From the NCBI GenBank assembly GCA_023105745.1, contig JALGQZ010000011.1, positions 32,719,094 through 32,783,093 on the forward strand: DNA of 64,000 bases, read 5' to 3'. The notes below the pieces were generated by a model. The model made no database searches and had not been told where the DNA came from. It was given only the letters and a program-made list of their open reading frames with translations. The DNA comes from Austropuccinia psidii (lineage: Eukaryota > Basidiomycota > Pucciniomycetes > Pucciniales > Sphaerophragmiaceae). Below, one piece after another: positions 46,136 to 56,710 of this stretch; the stretch's first letter is position 1; each line of letters opens with the position of its first letter. A program made the position numbers and the translations under genes.

Positions 46136-46887
46136 TTGTAGAATTTTCTTAAGTACTAATGAAAGACTCTCTAAATGTAATTGCCAGGTTTCTGAACAAA
46201 TGATAATGTCATAAATATAAATGATTAACCATCCTCTGATAGTTAATGTGGGAAGATAGTATTCATCATTCTTTGGTAAGGAGAGGGTGCATTTTTAATA
46301 CCAAAAGGCATCCTCAAATATTCATAAATACCACAATGAGCCATTATTCTCAATAATTTCCTAGCATGAGGTGTCAAAAAATTCTGTTGAAAGCCCTTTA
46401 GAGCATCCATAGAAGTGATGAATCTTGCTTTGGATAATGGAGTCAAAGTTTCATGAATTTTAGGGATTGGATACCTGTCTGGGATAGTGTAGGTATTCAG
46501 TGTTCTAAAATCACCAACCATCCTTGATTTATCATTATGCCAAGTATAGATTACTGGGGTTGTGACTTCCACTTCCTCATTGTATCCAGCTTTTCTAAGA
46601 ACTCCCAGTTTCATCGGTTCATTAATATGATTTTCTAATGCTTCTCTAGCCCTAGGGCTAGCTGGGTAAGCTGGTCTTCTTAATAGTGGTGGATAAGTCC
46701 TTTCCAGATTAAGCATAATGTCCACCTCATGGCCTTTTATAGCCCCAAGTGGTTCATTATCTGAAGCGAAGGCTTCCCTGTATTGAAATAAAATTTCAAT
46801 AAGCTCTTCCTTCATTTCCAGTGTTAACTCAGGACTAATTTGTGCTTCAATTAATTGATTTACTACAAATTTTTTCCTTATCAACAT
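46136..46887 (-). pseudogene. A2 reverse transcriptase, YIDD mutated
   Basis: 46887-46243 (214 aa): [66 protein letters not shown] lesion after IFPH (about 46243) breaks the frame. At about 46205-46216 the catalytic box reads YIYD instead of YIDD, so the first catalytic Asp is lost. A1 and C1 keep YIDD. Confidence 0.9.
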
Positions 46888-48895
46888 TTTTCACTTGTTT
46901 AATGACAGTAATTTCTCTTTTTTCTAGAGGAAAAGCAAATTTTTGTCTTTTATTTCCCCCTATAGTGAAATACCTGTCTTTATGATTATTAATATCAATA
47001 CCATAGATATTGAGATAATCATTCCCAAGTATAAAGTGTTGTGAAGTACAATTATTCATAACAACAATTTCAACTTTCAGTCTTATACTTCCTGCAGGAT
47101 GAGGAAATATGATTTCTGCTTCAAATATACCCAACAGGTTCATATTTTGGCTAGCACTGCTGAATGTTATACCTTCAATTGGCATTAATTTGTCTTGCCA
47201 ATTGGTATAAATTTTGTCAAGATAATCTTTTCCAACACAAGTGCAAAAAGCACCTGAGTCAGGATGTATCTTGGCTTCTATGTTATTTATCACAATATTA
47301 GTGATACCAGATGACCCAGCTGTATACCCTTTACCTCTGGCAGGCTTGGTGTTTTGAATTTTGGCATCTTGCACAAGTATGAGATCCATACATGCATCAC
47401 TATACTGTGGTAAGTGAGTATGTACCTCAGTGACCTCAAAAGAGACATTAATGTTCTCTATACCCAGTTCTTCTGATATTTCTTCTTCTTCTGAAGGTTC
47501 AGAATCACTGTCATGTAAAGATACATCAGTTTCCTTTGTGTCTTCCACTTTTTCAACATTTATCTCATTAACTCTTGTCTTTTTTGGACAAGTGTTTTCC
47601 AAATGAGATGTACTTCCACATTTATGACATTTCAAAGGAGGTCTGTCATGTGGTTTGTTTGGTCTTGAAATTGGTTTCCCACTAGTCTTGTTGTCTATTG
47701 GGGTTTTGGACCAATTTCTTCCAATTTTTTTTCTAGTAGTGATGTCCTCCATAGAATTGATATAATCTTCTGTAGAGCAAGGCTCAATACATCTGCTTCT
47801 TATAGCATGCTCAAGGTCACCACCACATTTTCTTAATATCCTTTTATGTACCATTGTTTCAGACATATCAGGATGAAGGGCAGTTAACCTGTCCTTCTGT
47901 TTAAGAAACCAAGTCATGGGCCTGTCCCTCTCAATATTAAAAATGGCTTCTTCAAAAGAATTTTCCATTCTAAATCTCCAGGAATCATTTGCCCAGTTGG
48001 AAATAATTTGTTCTTTCCAGAAAGGCCATGAATGTTTACCATGGTCTTGTCTCATTTTATAATACCATTTCTTTGCTGATTTGGTAAATAATGAGTGTAA
48101 TCTGGCACTTATGTATTCATCTGGTATGTTAAAGTCTTCTTTAAACATATCAATTGTTTTCATAAATTCCATATGATTATATTCTCCTTCACCACTGAAG
48201 GTTGGCCATTCCTCTAATCTTGGAATGTCCTTATAATTGCAAGCAGTTTCCACTTCATGACTTGAAACTGTATGGTGTAATTCATTATTCAAGTTAAGTA
48301 CATTTCTGTCAAGAATTGGTGTGGATTGCCTTGGCAATTCATTTTTTAGTGATATATTGTTAATACTTGATTGAATATCTTCTTTCAATTCAAGTCTTGC
48401 TTTATCACTTTTTTCCAATTGTTCTTGAAAAAGAGCTGCATTGTGACCAGTTGAGTTTTCCAAGTTTTGCACTTGTATTTTCAATTCTTTTAACTGTCCA
48501 GTTATAAAAGAAATTGAATGTTCATCTGGTTGATTGAGTAAGGTAAATTTAAAATCAAGTCTTTCACAAATTTGCGTCAAAGACAAAATATTTGCCTTAT
48601 TAACATTTTGAAGGCCAATTATGGTCTTTTGTTGGTCTTTTACTTGTAATATTGCATTGCCCAACTTCTGTTGGACATGATCAAATGCTTTAAATTTTGC
48701 CATAATTTCTTTAGTACAAGATTCAAAGTAAGTTACAAGCTTTACAAGATCTACTTCTTTGGAAAGGATTGGTTCAATCTTTCCTCCTCCTTGTTTTTGA
48801 ATCCCATAAAAGTTCTTGCCATATTGAACACATTGTCCATTGCTGTTTTTTCCTTCTTTGGAATTCTGTAATTCTGCGGGTAAGGCTTGTTCCAC
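46847..48895 (-). CDS. A2 gag ORF2 and protease, open
   Basis: 682 codons open without a stop. Order: coil-rich region (residues about 30-180), capsid-like domain (WPTFSGEGEYNHMEF, WPFWKEQIISNWANDSW, TWFLKQKDRLTALHPDMSE, CGGDLEHAI), knuckle CHKCGSTSHLENTC (about 47585-47628), acidic linker, protease with DSGAFCTCVG (about 47245-47275) and FILGNDYLNIYGIDI. In this family gag and protease share one frame with no stop between them, unlike family D. The start is not at the ATG shown; entry would be by a -1 shift from ORF1 near the FPKK-stop at about 48751. Confidence 0.85.
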   Translation of the reverse strand: MEQALPAELQNSKEGKNSNGQCVQYGKNFYGIQKQGGGKIEPILSKEVDLVKLVTYFESCTKEIMAKFKAFDHVQQKLGNAILQVKDQQKTIIGLQNVNKANILSLTQICERLDFKFTLLNQPDEHSISFITGQLKELKIQVQNLENSTGHNAALFQEQLEKSDKARLELKEDIQSSINNISLKNELPRQSTPILDRNVLNLNNELHHTVSSHEVETACNYKDIPRLEEWPTFSGEGEYNHMEFMKTIDMFKEDFNIPDEYISARLHSLFTKSAKKWYYKMRQDHGKHSWPFWKEQIISNWANDSWRFRMENSFEEAIFNIERDRPMTWFLKQKDRLTALHPDMSETMVHKRILRKCGGDLEHAIRSRCIEPCSTEDYINSMEDITTRKKIGRNWSKTPIDNKTSGKPISRPNKPHDRPPLKCHKCGSTSHLENTCPKKTRVNEINVEKVEDTKETDVSLHDSDSEPSEEEEISEELGIENINVSFEVTEVHTHLPQYSDACMDLILVQDAKIQNTKPARGKGYTAGSSGITNIVINNIEAKIHPDSGAFCTCVGKDYLDKIYTNWQDKLMPIEGITFSSASQNMNLLGIFEAEIIFPHPAGSIRLKVEIVVMNNCTSQHFILGNDYLNIYGIDINNHKDRYFTIGGNKRQKFAFPLEKREITVIKQVKNVDKEKICSKSIN

Positions 48896-49696
48896 TTGGG
48901 CTTTGCCTTTCCCTTTGCCTTCTGCTTGCCCTTATGGTTGGTTTTTGGGGCTTGCTTGGGCTTGTTTGGCACTGGTTGAAGCGGATTTTTGCTGGTGGAT
49001 GCTTGAGGAGCTTCCACTGGGCTGTTGTCCTTGCCTTGAGCCAATTTCTTCTTCTGGTCCTCTGATAACATGCTTTGGTTTTTCAACCAAGCTTTTATCT
49101 GTTGGACTTGTCCTTTGACAGACATGGGTGTCAAACCCAACAGAAGATCTTCTGTCTATTCTGGCCCCATGAACTTCTTGACTTGAAGATAAGAGTTCAT
49201 GGTGCCTATCCAAAGACTTGGAAGGAGTTCCCACTCTTGTTGTTTTGACGCCAGGAACCAGTTTTTCCATTGGGATTGATAAATTTCCACAGCTGCCTGT
49301 TGGAAATGGTTCAGGTCTAACAGCAATAGCAGTCATGTCAGCTTCTGGACTCTCAAGAAGAGGTTCAAAGGTGCTGGCTAACCTTTGGGAACTGGTTGAA
49401 GTTCTGGCATCCTCCATTCGTGCCTCTCCTCCGGGAGGACATTCTTGCCTTTTGGATTTGTGGCTGGAATGTCCTGGTCCAGATCCATTTGATTGGATGG
49501 AGTAGTTACTTCCACTTCTAGTAGGAGTCATTTCACGTCAATTTTAGTAAAAAATAGAGTAAAATCAAATTGACCTCACCTGCAGGACCTTTAAAGGGAT
49601 CTTTGGTTATCAAACCCCTTAGTGCTGGACTGGTTTGAATTTCAATACTGGACTCTGAGGTTTCAGAGTCTGAAGAATTTTCTCTGATGAAAGACA
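48751..49696 (-). pseudogene. gag: A2 gag ORF1, two exons
   Basis: Exon 49696-49580 (begins TG after TCTCTAG; SFIRENSSDSETSESSIE...), intron 49579-49518 (62 nt, GTGAGG...CTAG, phase 1), exon 49517-48751 through TTPSNQMDLDQ, then FQQAAVEIY, LPSLWIGTMNSYLQVKKFM, KAWLKNQSMLSEDQ, a Pro/Lys/Gln-rich stretch, and FNMARTFMGFKNKEEERL ... FPKK-stop. Stops lie near 49365, 49340 and 49155. The ATG at 49531 is inside the intron; its frame is open to 48932 but looks less conserved against A1 than the ORF1 frame. Confidence 0.65.
49518..49579 (-). other. Predicted phase-1 gag intron of A2
   Basis: GCAG|GTGAGG ... TACTAAAA ... CTACTAG|AAGTGG; 62 nt. It moves exon 1 (codon start 49694) precisely into the ORF1 frame. 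A1 has the same intron at 4218-4280. Confidence 0.65.
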
Positions 49697-50211
49697 CTAG
49701 AGAAATTAAGAATATAAGCTATTTTATCAAATAATAAAAATAACTTATAAACTCAACTTATTAAATAAAGTTGTTTTAATGTAATTTATGGCAAGTTACG
49801 TCAAAAATAAAGAAAAATGTCTAAGATAAAAGAAAAAAAAAGTTTTTAGTAAAGATTTTTTATTTGATTTATTATTCTCTTTAAAGAAATAATAATTATG
49901 GAATTAACAAGTTAATTAATCAAAATTGTATTATTATGCACTTTATACTAGAATAACTCAAATAATAAATTTCAAGTCTGTGATGTGAAAAAGCCACTAG
50001 TTAGACAAAAGAAATTTATTCCAAGTCACTCAATAGTATATTGTTTCAAACAATATTCTTAAGAACAAAATAACTTTATTAATATTATAAAGATTATTTA
50101 TAAGGGATAAGTCCCAAAAAATCCAATATTAAGACAAATATGGCAATTTTACATGAAAAAATAGTAAAATAAGGTCTAGAATATGATTTACGTCCCAAAA
50201 ATTGGTTTAAA
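49697..50211 (-). other. A2 leader
   Basis: AT-rich, non-coding, with the acceptor AG at 49698-49697. A donor candidate TCTA|GTATAA is near 49948, as in A1. Nothing else seen. Confidence 0.45.
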
Positions 50212-50231
50212 ATAATGGCCGGGCCCCCAAA
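50212..50231 (-). other. A2 primer-binding site
   Basis: Read on the minus strand: TT spacer then TGGGGGCCCGGCCATTATT. Confidence 0.65.
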
Positions 50232-51148
50232 TGTAAGGTTTTTCTATGAAACTCTTGATAATAGTAGCAAAATCAAGAGTACTATGACCGTCCTCAATAG
50301 AAATATATAACATAATAAAATACTATAACCACAAATTTAAATTTAATGATTAAAAATAATTATATATAAAAAAATAAATTTAATTACTATTATAAAAATA
50401 TAATAATAATAAAAATATAATAATTATAATAAAATTATAATTATTCTATTATTGTTATAGTCACTGACAGTTATAATAATAAGAATTGTAAAGCTCTTAA
50501 TGAGAAAATTACACGTGGAAATATAAATATTAACCACTTATAAATAATATAAATATTATTTATAAGAGAATTATAACACACACTGTGCAGAAATAATTCT
50601 CATAGAATAAAATTCTATATACAAAAACTAATACTAGATAAAAAAAAATATAGAACTTTAGAGAAAACTCACTTATAATATTTATTTAATACAACAAGTT
50701 AAACAGCAACAGTTATTATATTAAATAATGATTATAAGTTGAAAACACGGCTGAAATCAATAATTTTAAATATAAAACAACTTTTTATGATAAAATTTAA
50801 TATTAAAGAGTTTTTAAGAGGAATTTGTGGATTTTAAAAGATATTTAAGATGATAATTTTGTAATATAAAATATATTATTGATGATTACAACAATAATCT
50901 GAATTCTATGACTTCAATTATTTAATTTACAATTAATAAAGAATGAAATAACTTAAGAATTACTTTAATAATAATATTTTATAAATAATAAACCTTTACC
51001 TGTTTTAAATGTCTAATATGATTGGATTGATAATGAATGATGGACAAAAACAGTGATGAAAAGACTCTTTTTATGTCTTGAGAGCAGCTCTCATGATTCA
51101 TAATGAATATAGAGGGCGTGCTCAGGTCAAAACTGAAAAACCATACTT
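50232..51148 (-). repeat. A2 5' LTR, truncated
   Basis: Matches 39660-42412 of the partner without the solo LTR. It ends at CCATACTT, where D1 integrase sequence (TGAGGTGTCTACC) begins. The U3 outer 1.2 kb is missing. Confidence 0.9.
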
Positions 51149-52185
51149 TGAGGTGTCTACCATGCCACAAGGAGGACACAGCCATGGATACTGCCCTGTT
51201 ATTTTGGAATAACACCATATCTACCTGTGGAGTCCCTAAAATCATCATTAGTGATAGGGACCCAAAATTCACATCAGAATTTTGGACCAACTTGTATTAC
51301 ATGCTTGGCACCAAGCTTGCTTTTTCCACAGCTTACCATCCCCAAACAGATGGCCTAGCTGAGAGGATGATCCAGACTATGGAATACATCCTTAGAAGGT
51401 TCTGTGCCTATGGCATGGAATACAAGGACCATGAAGGATACACCCATGACTGGGTTACTCTTCTACCAGCTGTCCAGCTGGCTTATAATAGAAGTCAGCA
51501 CTCTACAACAGGAATAACACCTTCAGTGGTAGTGAAAGGGTGGAATCCCCTGTTTCCTGTGGATAACTTGAAGAAGAATCTTCTAACCATCCACCCCACA
51601 GCCAAAGACTTCCATGATATGTGGAAAAGGGAATGTGACACAGCTGCCAAATGCATAGCTGAGGCAAAAGAATATAATAAGGATAGGTGGGACAAGACAC
51701 ACATGGAACCTGACTTTAAGGAAGGGGACCAGGTGCTAGTGTCTACACTGAAGTTTAATAATCTTAAAGGACCCAAGAAGATGAGGGACTCATTTGTAGG
51801 GCCTTTCACTATCATTTGGTTGATAGGAAATAATGCAGTGGAAGTCAAACTTACAGAGGAATTTTCCAGGAATCACCCAGTCTTCCCAGTAAGTTTGGTC
51901 AAGCCATACTTCCAAACAGAGGAGGATAAATTCCCCTCCAGGAAAAAGAACCCCACACCACCTGACATAGTGGAAGTGGAGGACTCCCCAGGACCTGTGA
52001 GTAAGATCATCAGGGCCAGGAAGATCAGACTTAATGGAAAGGATCAAAGACAATACTCAGTCAGATTCAGACACCGGACAGCTGATAAAGACAAATGGTT
52101 GGCAGAAGATGCCATACCAGATGGGAAGCTTCATCTAAGGAGCTTCAGGGCCTCTAGGAGGACTGAACAGTCTCATCAATTATGA
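51149..52185 (+). pseudogene. D1 integrase, C-terminal two thirds
   Basis: Starts in the core at [19 protein letters not shown]; contains [12 protein letters not shown] and [15 protein letters not shown] (catalytic Asp and Glu), [50 protein letters not shown] and the chromodomain-like tail. The open frame begins at 51103 in A2 LTR sequence, a chance fusion of about 15 codons. The stop CAA TGA became CAA TTA TGA, adding one residue. It is close to D2 37152-38184. Confidence 0.92.
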
Positions 52186-52206
52186 GCCTTTTTTAGATGG
52201 AGGGTA
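52172..52206 (+). other. D1 stem-loop, T-run and polypurine tract
   Basis: CTCAT...ATGAG stem (weakened by a change in the stop codon), CCTTTTTT, AGATGGAGGGTA. Confidence 0.6.
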
Positions 52207-53644
52207 TGTCAGCCTGTGACTCAAAAGCAGAGCACAAGCATGACGGCCAAAATACCATAAACCAATGGTATAGCCAAGATACCACCAAAACATGGAAATG
52301 AGCCAAATCAGCTCAAAAGGTATCAAAAGAAAGAGGAAACTAACCTCTTTGTGAAAACATAAGTCCCATCACCAAAGGACAAGAAATAACTTTGTTATTT
52401 CTGCTCAAAGTTATTGCTGAGCATAAACCTTAATTTTCACCTCTCATCTAAAATCTAGAAGTAGAGGCTTAACCCCATCAAATGGGTATTCAAAATGATG
52501 CTCTAAGTCAGGGCTATCCAATGGTACTAGCCAAACTGAGCTAGCACCAGTATTACTTGAGTTATGGTCAAATTCAGGCGAAATAAGGGTGAACAAAACA
52601 TTCACCTCTCATCTAACTTCTACAGTTTTAGTGTGGGATACTTGAAGTGGGGTCTTTTTGGAAAGACCACAATCAGGGCTATCTGATGGTGCCATCTAAT
52701 TCTCTATATGTCACCTATAAAATAATTTATGAGGCAAACAAGCTCAATACAGTTTTTTGCCCAAACCACACCTATGTACAAAAAACCTTGTACATGGGAT
52801 AGCTTTTTTATACTTAATGATAGCCATACCAATTTGGGAATCATTGTGTAGCGCGTATACAGGGCTATTCAATGAACCAACTCTGAGCATGATATCTCAA
52901 AAACTGACAGAGCTATGGTCATTTGAAGGTTATAATCCCACAATATGACCAATACAACTGTATTATGACAGGATACAGTTGTACTCTGATTATGAGGTGT
53001 CAAATAAACAAAGAAGCATGTTAATACTTTGATACCTCATAAGTCAGTCAATACTGCGGTCCCATACAGTTTCTGTACAGCATTCTACGCCTCATACACG
53101 TCAGAATCAGGCTGTGAGGTCCCCAGAAGAAAATTTTCACCCTGTATTGGTGAAAACTGCCCAGATGTGGTTTCAAACCCACATCTGAGCTCAATACAGG
53201 GCATACAGGCTGTTTGCAAACCACAAGTCAGTCCTAGAGGGTGGAAAATCTTCACTTCCTCTACGTGGAAAGGTCTAGGACCCTTTCCACCCCATTTCAG
53301 GATAAAAGGGAGGCTTTTCACAGCCAGAATTGTCTCCTCATCCTGCTCTTGAATACCCTACGTATTAAACTGTCAAAAACAGTTTTACTCTTGGGTAATA
53401 ATCAGGTATACTCTTAATTTAAAGTATTGTAGTCTTTATTATTGTAACCCAACAGGTAAAGCTGCACCCAGGGCTTTCAACAGCACTCACCACCACTATA
53501 TTCCTTATATTAAAGCCCTTTTATTATTAAATTAATCCATCTTTAACCCTTATAAAAACATTTTAAACTATTTTTCACATGTCACAATCATGGTTTTAGT
53601 TGCAAATAGCTTTATTTCTACTTCAACATAGACTCATCCTGACA
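52207..53644 (+). repeat. D1 3' LTR
   Basis: 1438 bp, TGTCAGCC...CCTGACA, followed by the TSD copy ATGTG at 53645-53649. The second half resembles the D1 5' LTR; the first 515 bp are nearly identical to 38209-38723. Hairpin at 53140-53201. Confidence 0.95.
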
Positions 53645-53649
53645 ATGTG

Positions 53650-54775
53650 GAAAAGAGTGATGAGCAAGAATGCATCTGAATGATGACATTCAAAGTGAAA
53701 TGAGGCTTATTACTCAAAAAATGGATAAAATTCATGAGGCTAACTCAAATATGCCAAAGTTATCAACCCCATGTTCTCACATAAGAATCCCTTTTAAACC
53801 AAAAGAGGAATTAACAAATCCATTAATTACAGACCTAAGTCACCAAGACAATAACCAAGTCTTAATGAAGGAAGCACCTCAATTAACAGAATGGCCAACA
53901 TTCACAGGAGAAGGTGAATATTACCACATGTCATTTATCAAGACAATTGACATGATACAAGAAGATTATGCCATACCAGATGAATTAATTACTGCAAGAT
54001 TACATTCATTGTTTGAAAAATCTGCAAAAATATGGTATTATTGCATAAGACAAACAAATGCCAAAAATACCTGGCCTTGGTGGAAACAAGAAATAATCAC
54101 TAAGTGGGCTAATGATGCCTGGAGGTACAAGATAGAGAATGCATTTGAAAATTCTTTCTTTAACCCAGACAAAGACAAACCTTTAACTTGGTTCCTAAAA
54201 CAAGTGGAAAGACTCAATGCATTGTACCCAGAAATGTCACAAAAGATGGTGCACATAAAAATACTTAAGAAATGTGGAGGAGAGCTAGAACATGCCCTAA
54301 GAAGCAGGTTTATAGAACCATTCTCCAAGAAGAGTATATCAATGCACTAGAGGGCATAGTGACAAGAATAAAAATTGGCAGAACTTGGAAGAAATTAGAC
54401 ATTAAAAGTCCAAATAAGCCATTTATCAAAAAAGATAAATCAAAAGAAGATTTCAAGCCCAATACATCCAACAATAATGAGCAAAGAAAATGCCATAAAT
54501 GTGGAGGTATTGGACACTTAGCCAATAACTGCCTCAAAAAGAAAAAGATTAATGAAACTGTGGAAACAGAAAACCACAACAACAAAGAGGAGGAATGTGA
54601 CTCTGAAAAAGAAACAGAAGAGTCAGAAAGTTCTGGAAGTGATGAAGATAATATAATTAATGCACAAATTAATAATGTTGATATAATTCATGAAGTAATA
54701 GATGTTAACTCAGACTCCCCACAAGCTGGAACATCTTACACAAACCTGACAAATAAACAAGATGCCAAAATGTAA
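53650..54775 (+). pseudogene. gag: C1 gag ORF2 continued: capsid and CCHC knuckle
   Basis: Continuation of 23995-24537 after the D1 insertion. 53670-54350: capsid-like domain (WPTFTGEGEYYHMSFIKTID, WPWWKQEIITKWANDAW, WFLKQVERLNALYPEMS, CGGELEHALRSR). A frameshift near 54330 leads to 54272-54775 with the knuckle CHKCGGIGHLANNC and a long acidic linker (EEECDSEKETEESESSGSDE). Confidence 0.88.
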
Positions 54776-55330
54776 AGAACCAAACCTGCAAAAGGAATGG
54801 GATATACAGCTGGAAAATCAAGTATAAGTATTATTATGGTTGATAACCAAGAAGAAAAAGTGAACTTGGATACAGGAGCATATTGCACCTGTATTGGTGA
54901 AAGTTATTTAAAAACCATTGTCCCAGACTGGCAAGAAAAACTTATGCCAATACAAGGTGTCAAATTTAGTAGTGCAAGTGAGAGCATGAAGCCCCTTGGA
55001 ATAATTGATTTAACACTAATATTTCCTCACCCCTCACAATGTGTCAGAGTTAAAGTAGAGTTTGTAGTAATGGACAACTTTACTAGTAATCACTTCATAC
55101 TTGGAAATGACTACTTATCAATTTATTGTATAGATATCTATAACAAAGAGGACAGATATTTTACCATAGGAGATAACAAAAGACAAAAGTTTGGCTTCTT
55201 AAATAACAAAAAAAAATCACAGTTATGAAGAATGAAGAAAAAAGTCCAGAAAAGGAATACTTATATCTGAACAACTCAAAGAGGCAGAATTCAATCAAGA
55301 ATTAACAGAAAAAATGAAAGCAAAATTGAT
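54776..55330 (+). pseudogene. C1 aspartic protease
   Basis: ORF 54797-55228 (143 aa): LDTGAYCTCIGESYLKT with the DTG active site intact, KFSSASESMKPLG, FILGNDYLSIYCIDIYN, DRYFTIGDNKRQKFGF. An A-run (AAAAAAA near 55210) coincides with a frameshift after NNKKK. The domain itself looks intact. Confidence 0.88.
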
Positions 55331-56040
55331 TAACCTCTTATTTAAGTACTAAAATGCCTTTGCAACTGACAAAGAGCCACTAGTTGCCATAATTGGGCAT
55401 GAGGTGGATATAATTCTTAATGTGGAAAAGCCTTACCCACCCTTACTAAGGAGACCTGCTTACCCAGCTAGTCCAAGGGCTAGAGAAGCCTTGGAGGTAT
55501 ACATTAAAAAATTAATGGACCTTGGAGTATTAAGAAAAGTAGGACATAATGAACAGGTAGAGGTCATTACACCTGTCATTATAACTTGGCATGATGGAAA
55601 ACAAGAATGGTAGGAGACTTCAAAGCCCTGAACACCTATACCATTCCAGACAGATATCCAATACCTAGAATCCATGAGACATTGAAACAATTGTCACAAG
55701 CTAAGTTCATTACAGCCATGGATGCCTTAAAGGGCTTTCATCAAGATGTCTTAACAGACAATTCCAAGAAGCTACTGAGGATAATAGTCCACTGTGGGAT
55801 TTTTGAATACTTAAGAATGCGATTTGGCATAAAAAATGCACCTTCCCATCATCAAAGGATGATAAATACCATATTTCCTGAAGAATTATCAGAAGGATGG
55901 TTAATTATCTATATTGATGATATCATAGTTTGCTCAGAAACTTGGGAAAATCACCTTACAAGACTTGAAAAGGTACCACAAAAAATAGTGCAAGTGAGTA
56001 TGAAAATTTCCTTGAAAAGTGTCATTTTGCATACAGTGAA
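55331..56040 (+). pseudogene. C1 reverse transcriptase
   Basis: 55404-55613 (YPPLLRRPAYPASPRAREAL) and, after a 1-nt deletion near 55600, 55607-56044 ([53 protein letters not shown]). MPFG is changed to MRFG. A second frameshift near 56020 follows SLKK. The catalytic YIDD is present. Confidence 0.9.
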
Positions 56041-56710
56041 CTAAAAGCACTAGGACATGTTGTATCTGGACTTAGTCTAGGCATAGACAAGAATAAAGTA
56101 GCAGCAGTACTACTTAAGCCAATGCCTCAAGGCAAAAAAGAAATGCAATCATTTCTAGGATTTTCTGGTTACTATAGACAGCATATAAAGGACTTTGCAA
56201 AAATTGCCAAATCCTTGTATAAACTATGTTATCAACCAACAGTCTATGAAAAGACATAAGAAAGAGTCAGGACATATGAAGAATTGAAAAATTCCTTAAC
56301 AAATGCCCCATTTCTTCTAATGCCATATTGGAAAATACCCTTTAAACTTTACATTGATGCTTGTGGAGAAGGACTGAGTGCTGCACTACACCAGCCACAA
56401 ATCATCAATGATAAACCAGTGGAAGGACCAATTTGTGTTATTTCAAGACAGATAAAGCCAACAGAATCAAGATATGGAGCAATCCGAATGGAATGCCTCT
56501 GCTTATTGTGGGCTTTAGAAAAATTACATTATTACTTGGATGGAGCAGTATTTGATGTGATTACAGACTGTAATGCTGTAAAATCTGTATTAAATATGAA
56601 AACTCCAAATAGACATATGCTGAGATGGCAAATTGCTATACAAGAATATAGCGGAAATATGACTATTGTTCATAAATCTGGTAATATTCATCAAAATGAA
56701 GATGGTCAAT
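56041..56710 (+). pseudogene. C1 RT end and RNase H
   Basis: [19 protein letters not shown] and [16 protein letters not shown] are readable in frame from 56041, a TAA lies near 56259, then 56284-56784: [55 protein letters not shown]. The NADGLSR motif is altered to NEDGQSS with a deletion that shifts into the integrase frame. Confidence 0.88.

Larger units (their letters stand above)
39660..51148 (-). mobile_element. Element A2 (Ty3/Gypsy), 5' LTR truncated
   Basis: Minus-strand family-A element. 3' LTR 39660-43627 (with a B solo LTR inside), internal 43628-50231, 5' LTR 50232-51148, cut after about 917 of 2130 bp. The right outer end is joined to the D1 integrase, so no right TSD is seen. 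Confidence 0.93.
24538..53644 (+). mobile_element. Element D1 (Ty3/Gypsy), split and rearranged
   Basis: Plus-strand element inserted in C1 gag with the perfect TSD ATGTG. 5' LTR 24538-25974, gag and protease to the start of RT 26567-29976, then D2 inserted. Its other end is integrase 51149-52185 and 3' LTR 52207-53644. The part of pol between (rest of RT, RNase H, N-terminal integrase) is missing, and a rearranged block with A2 lies in its place. Confidence 0.92.
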
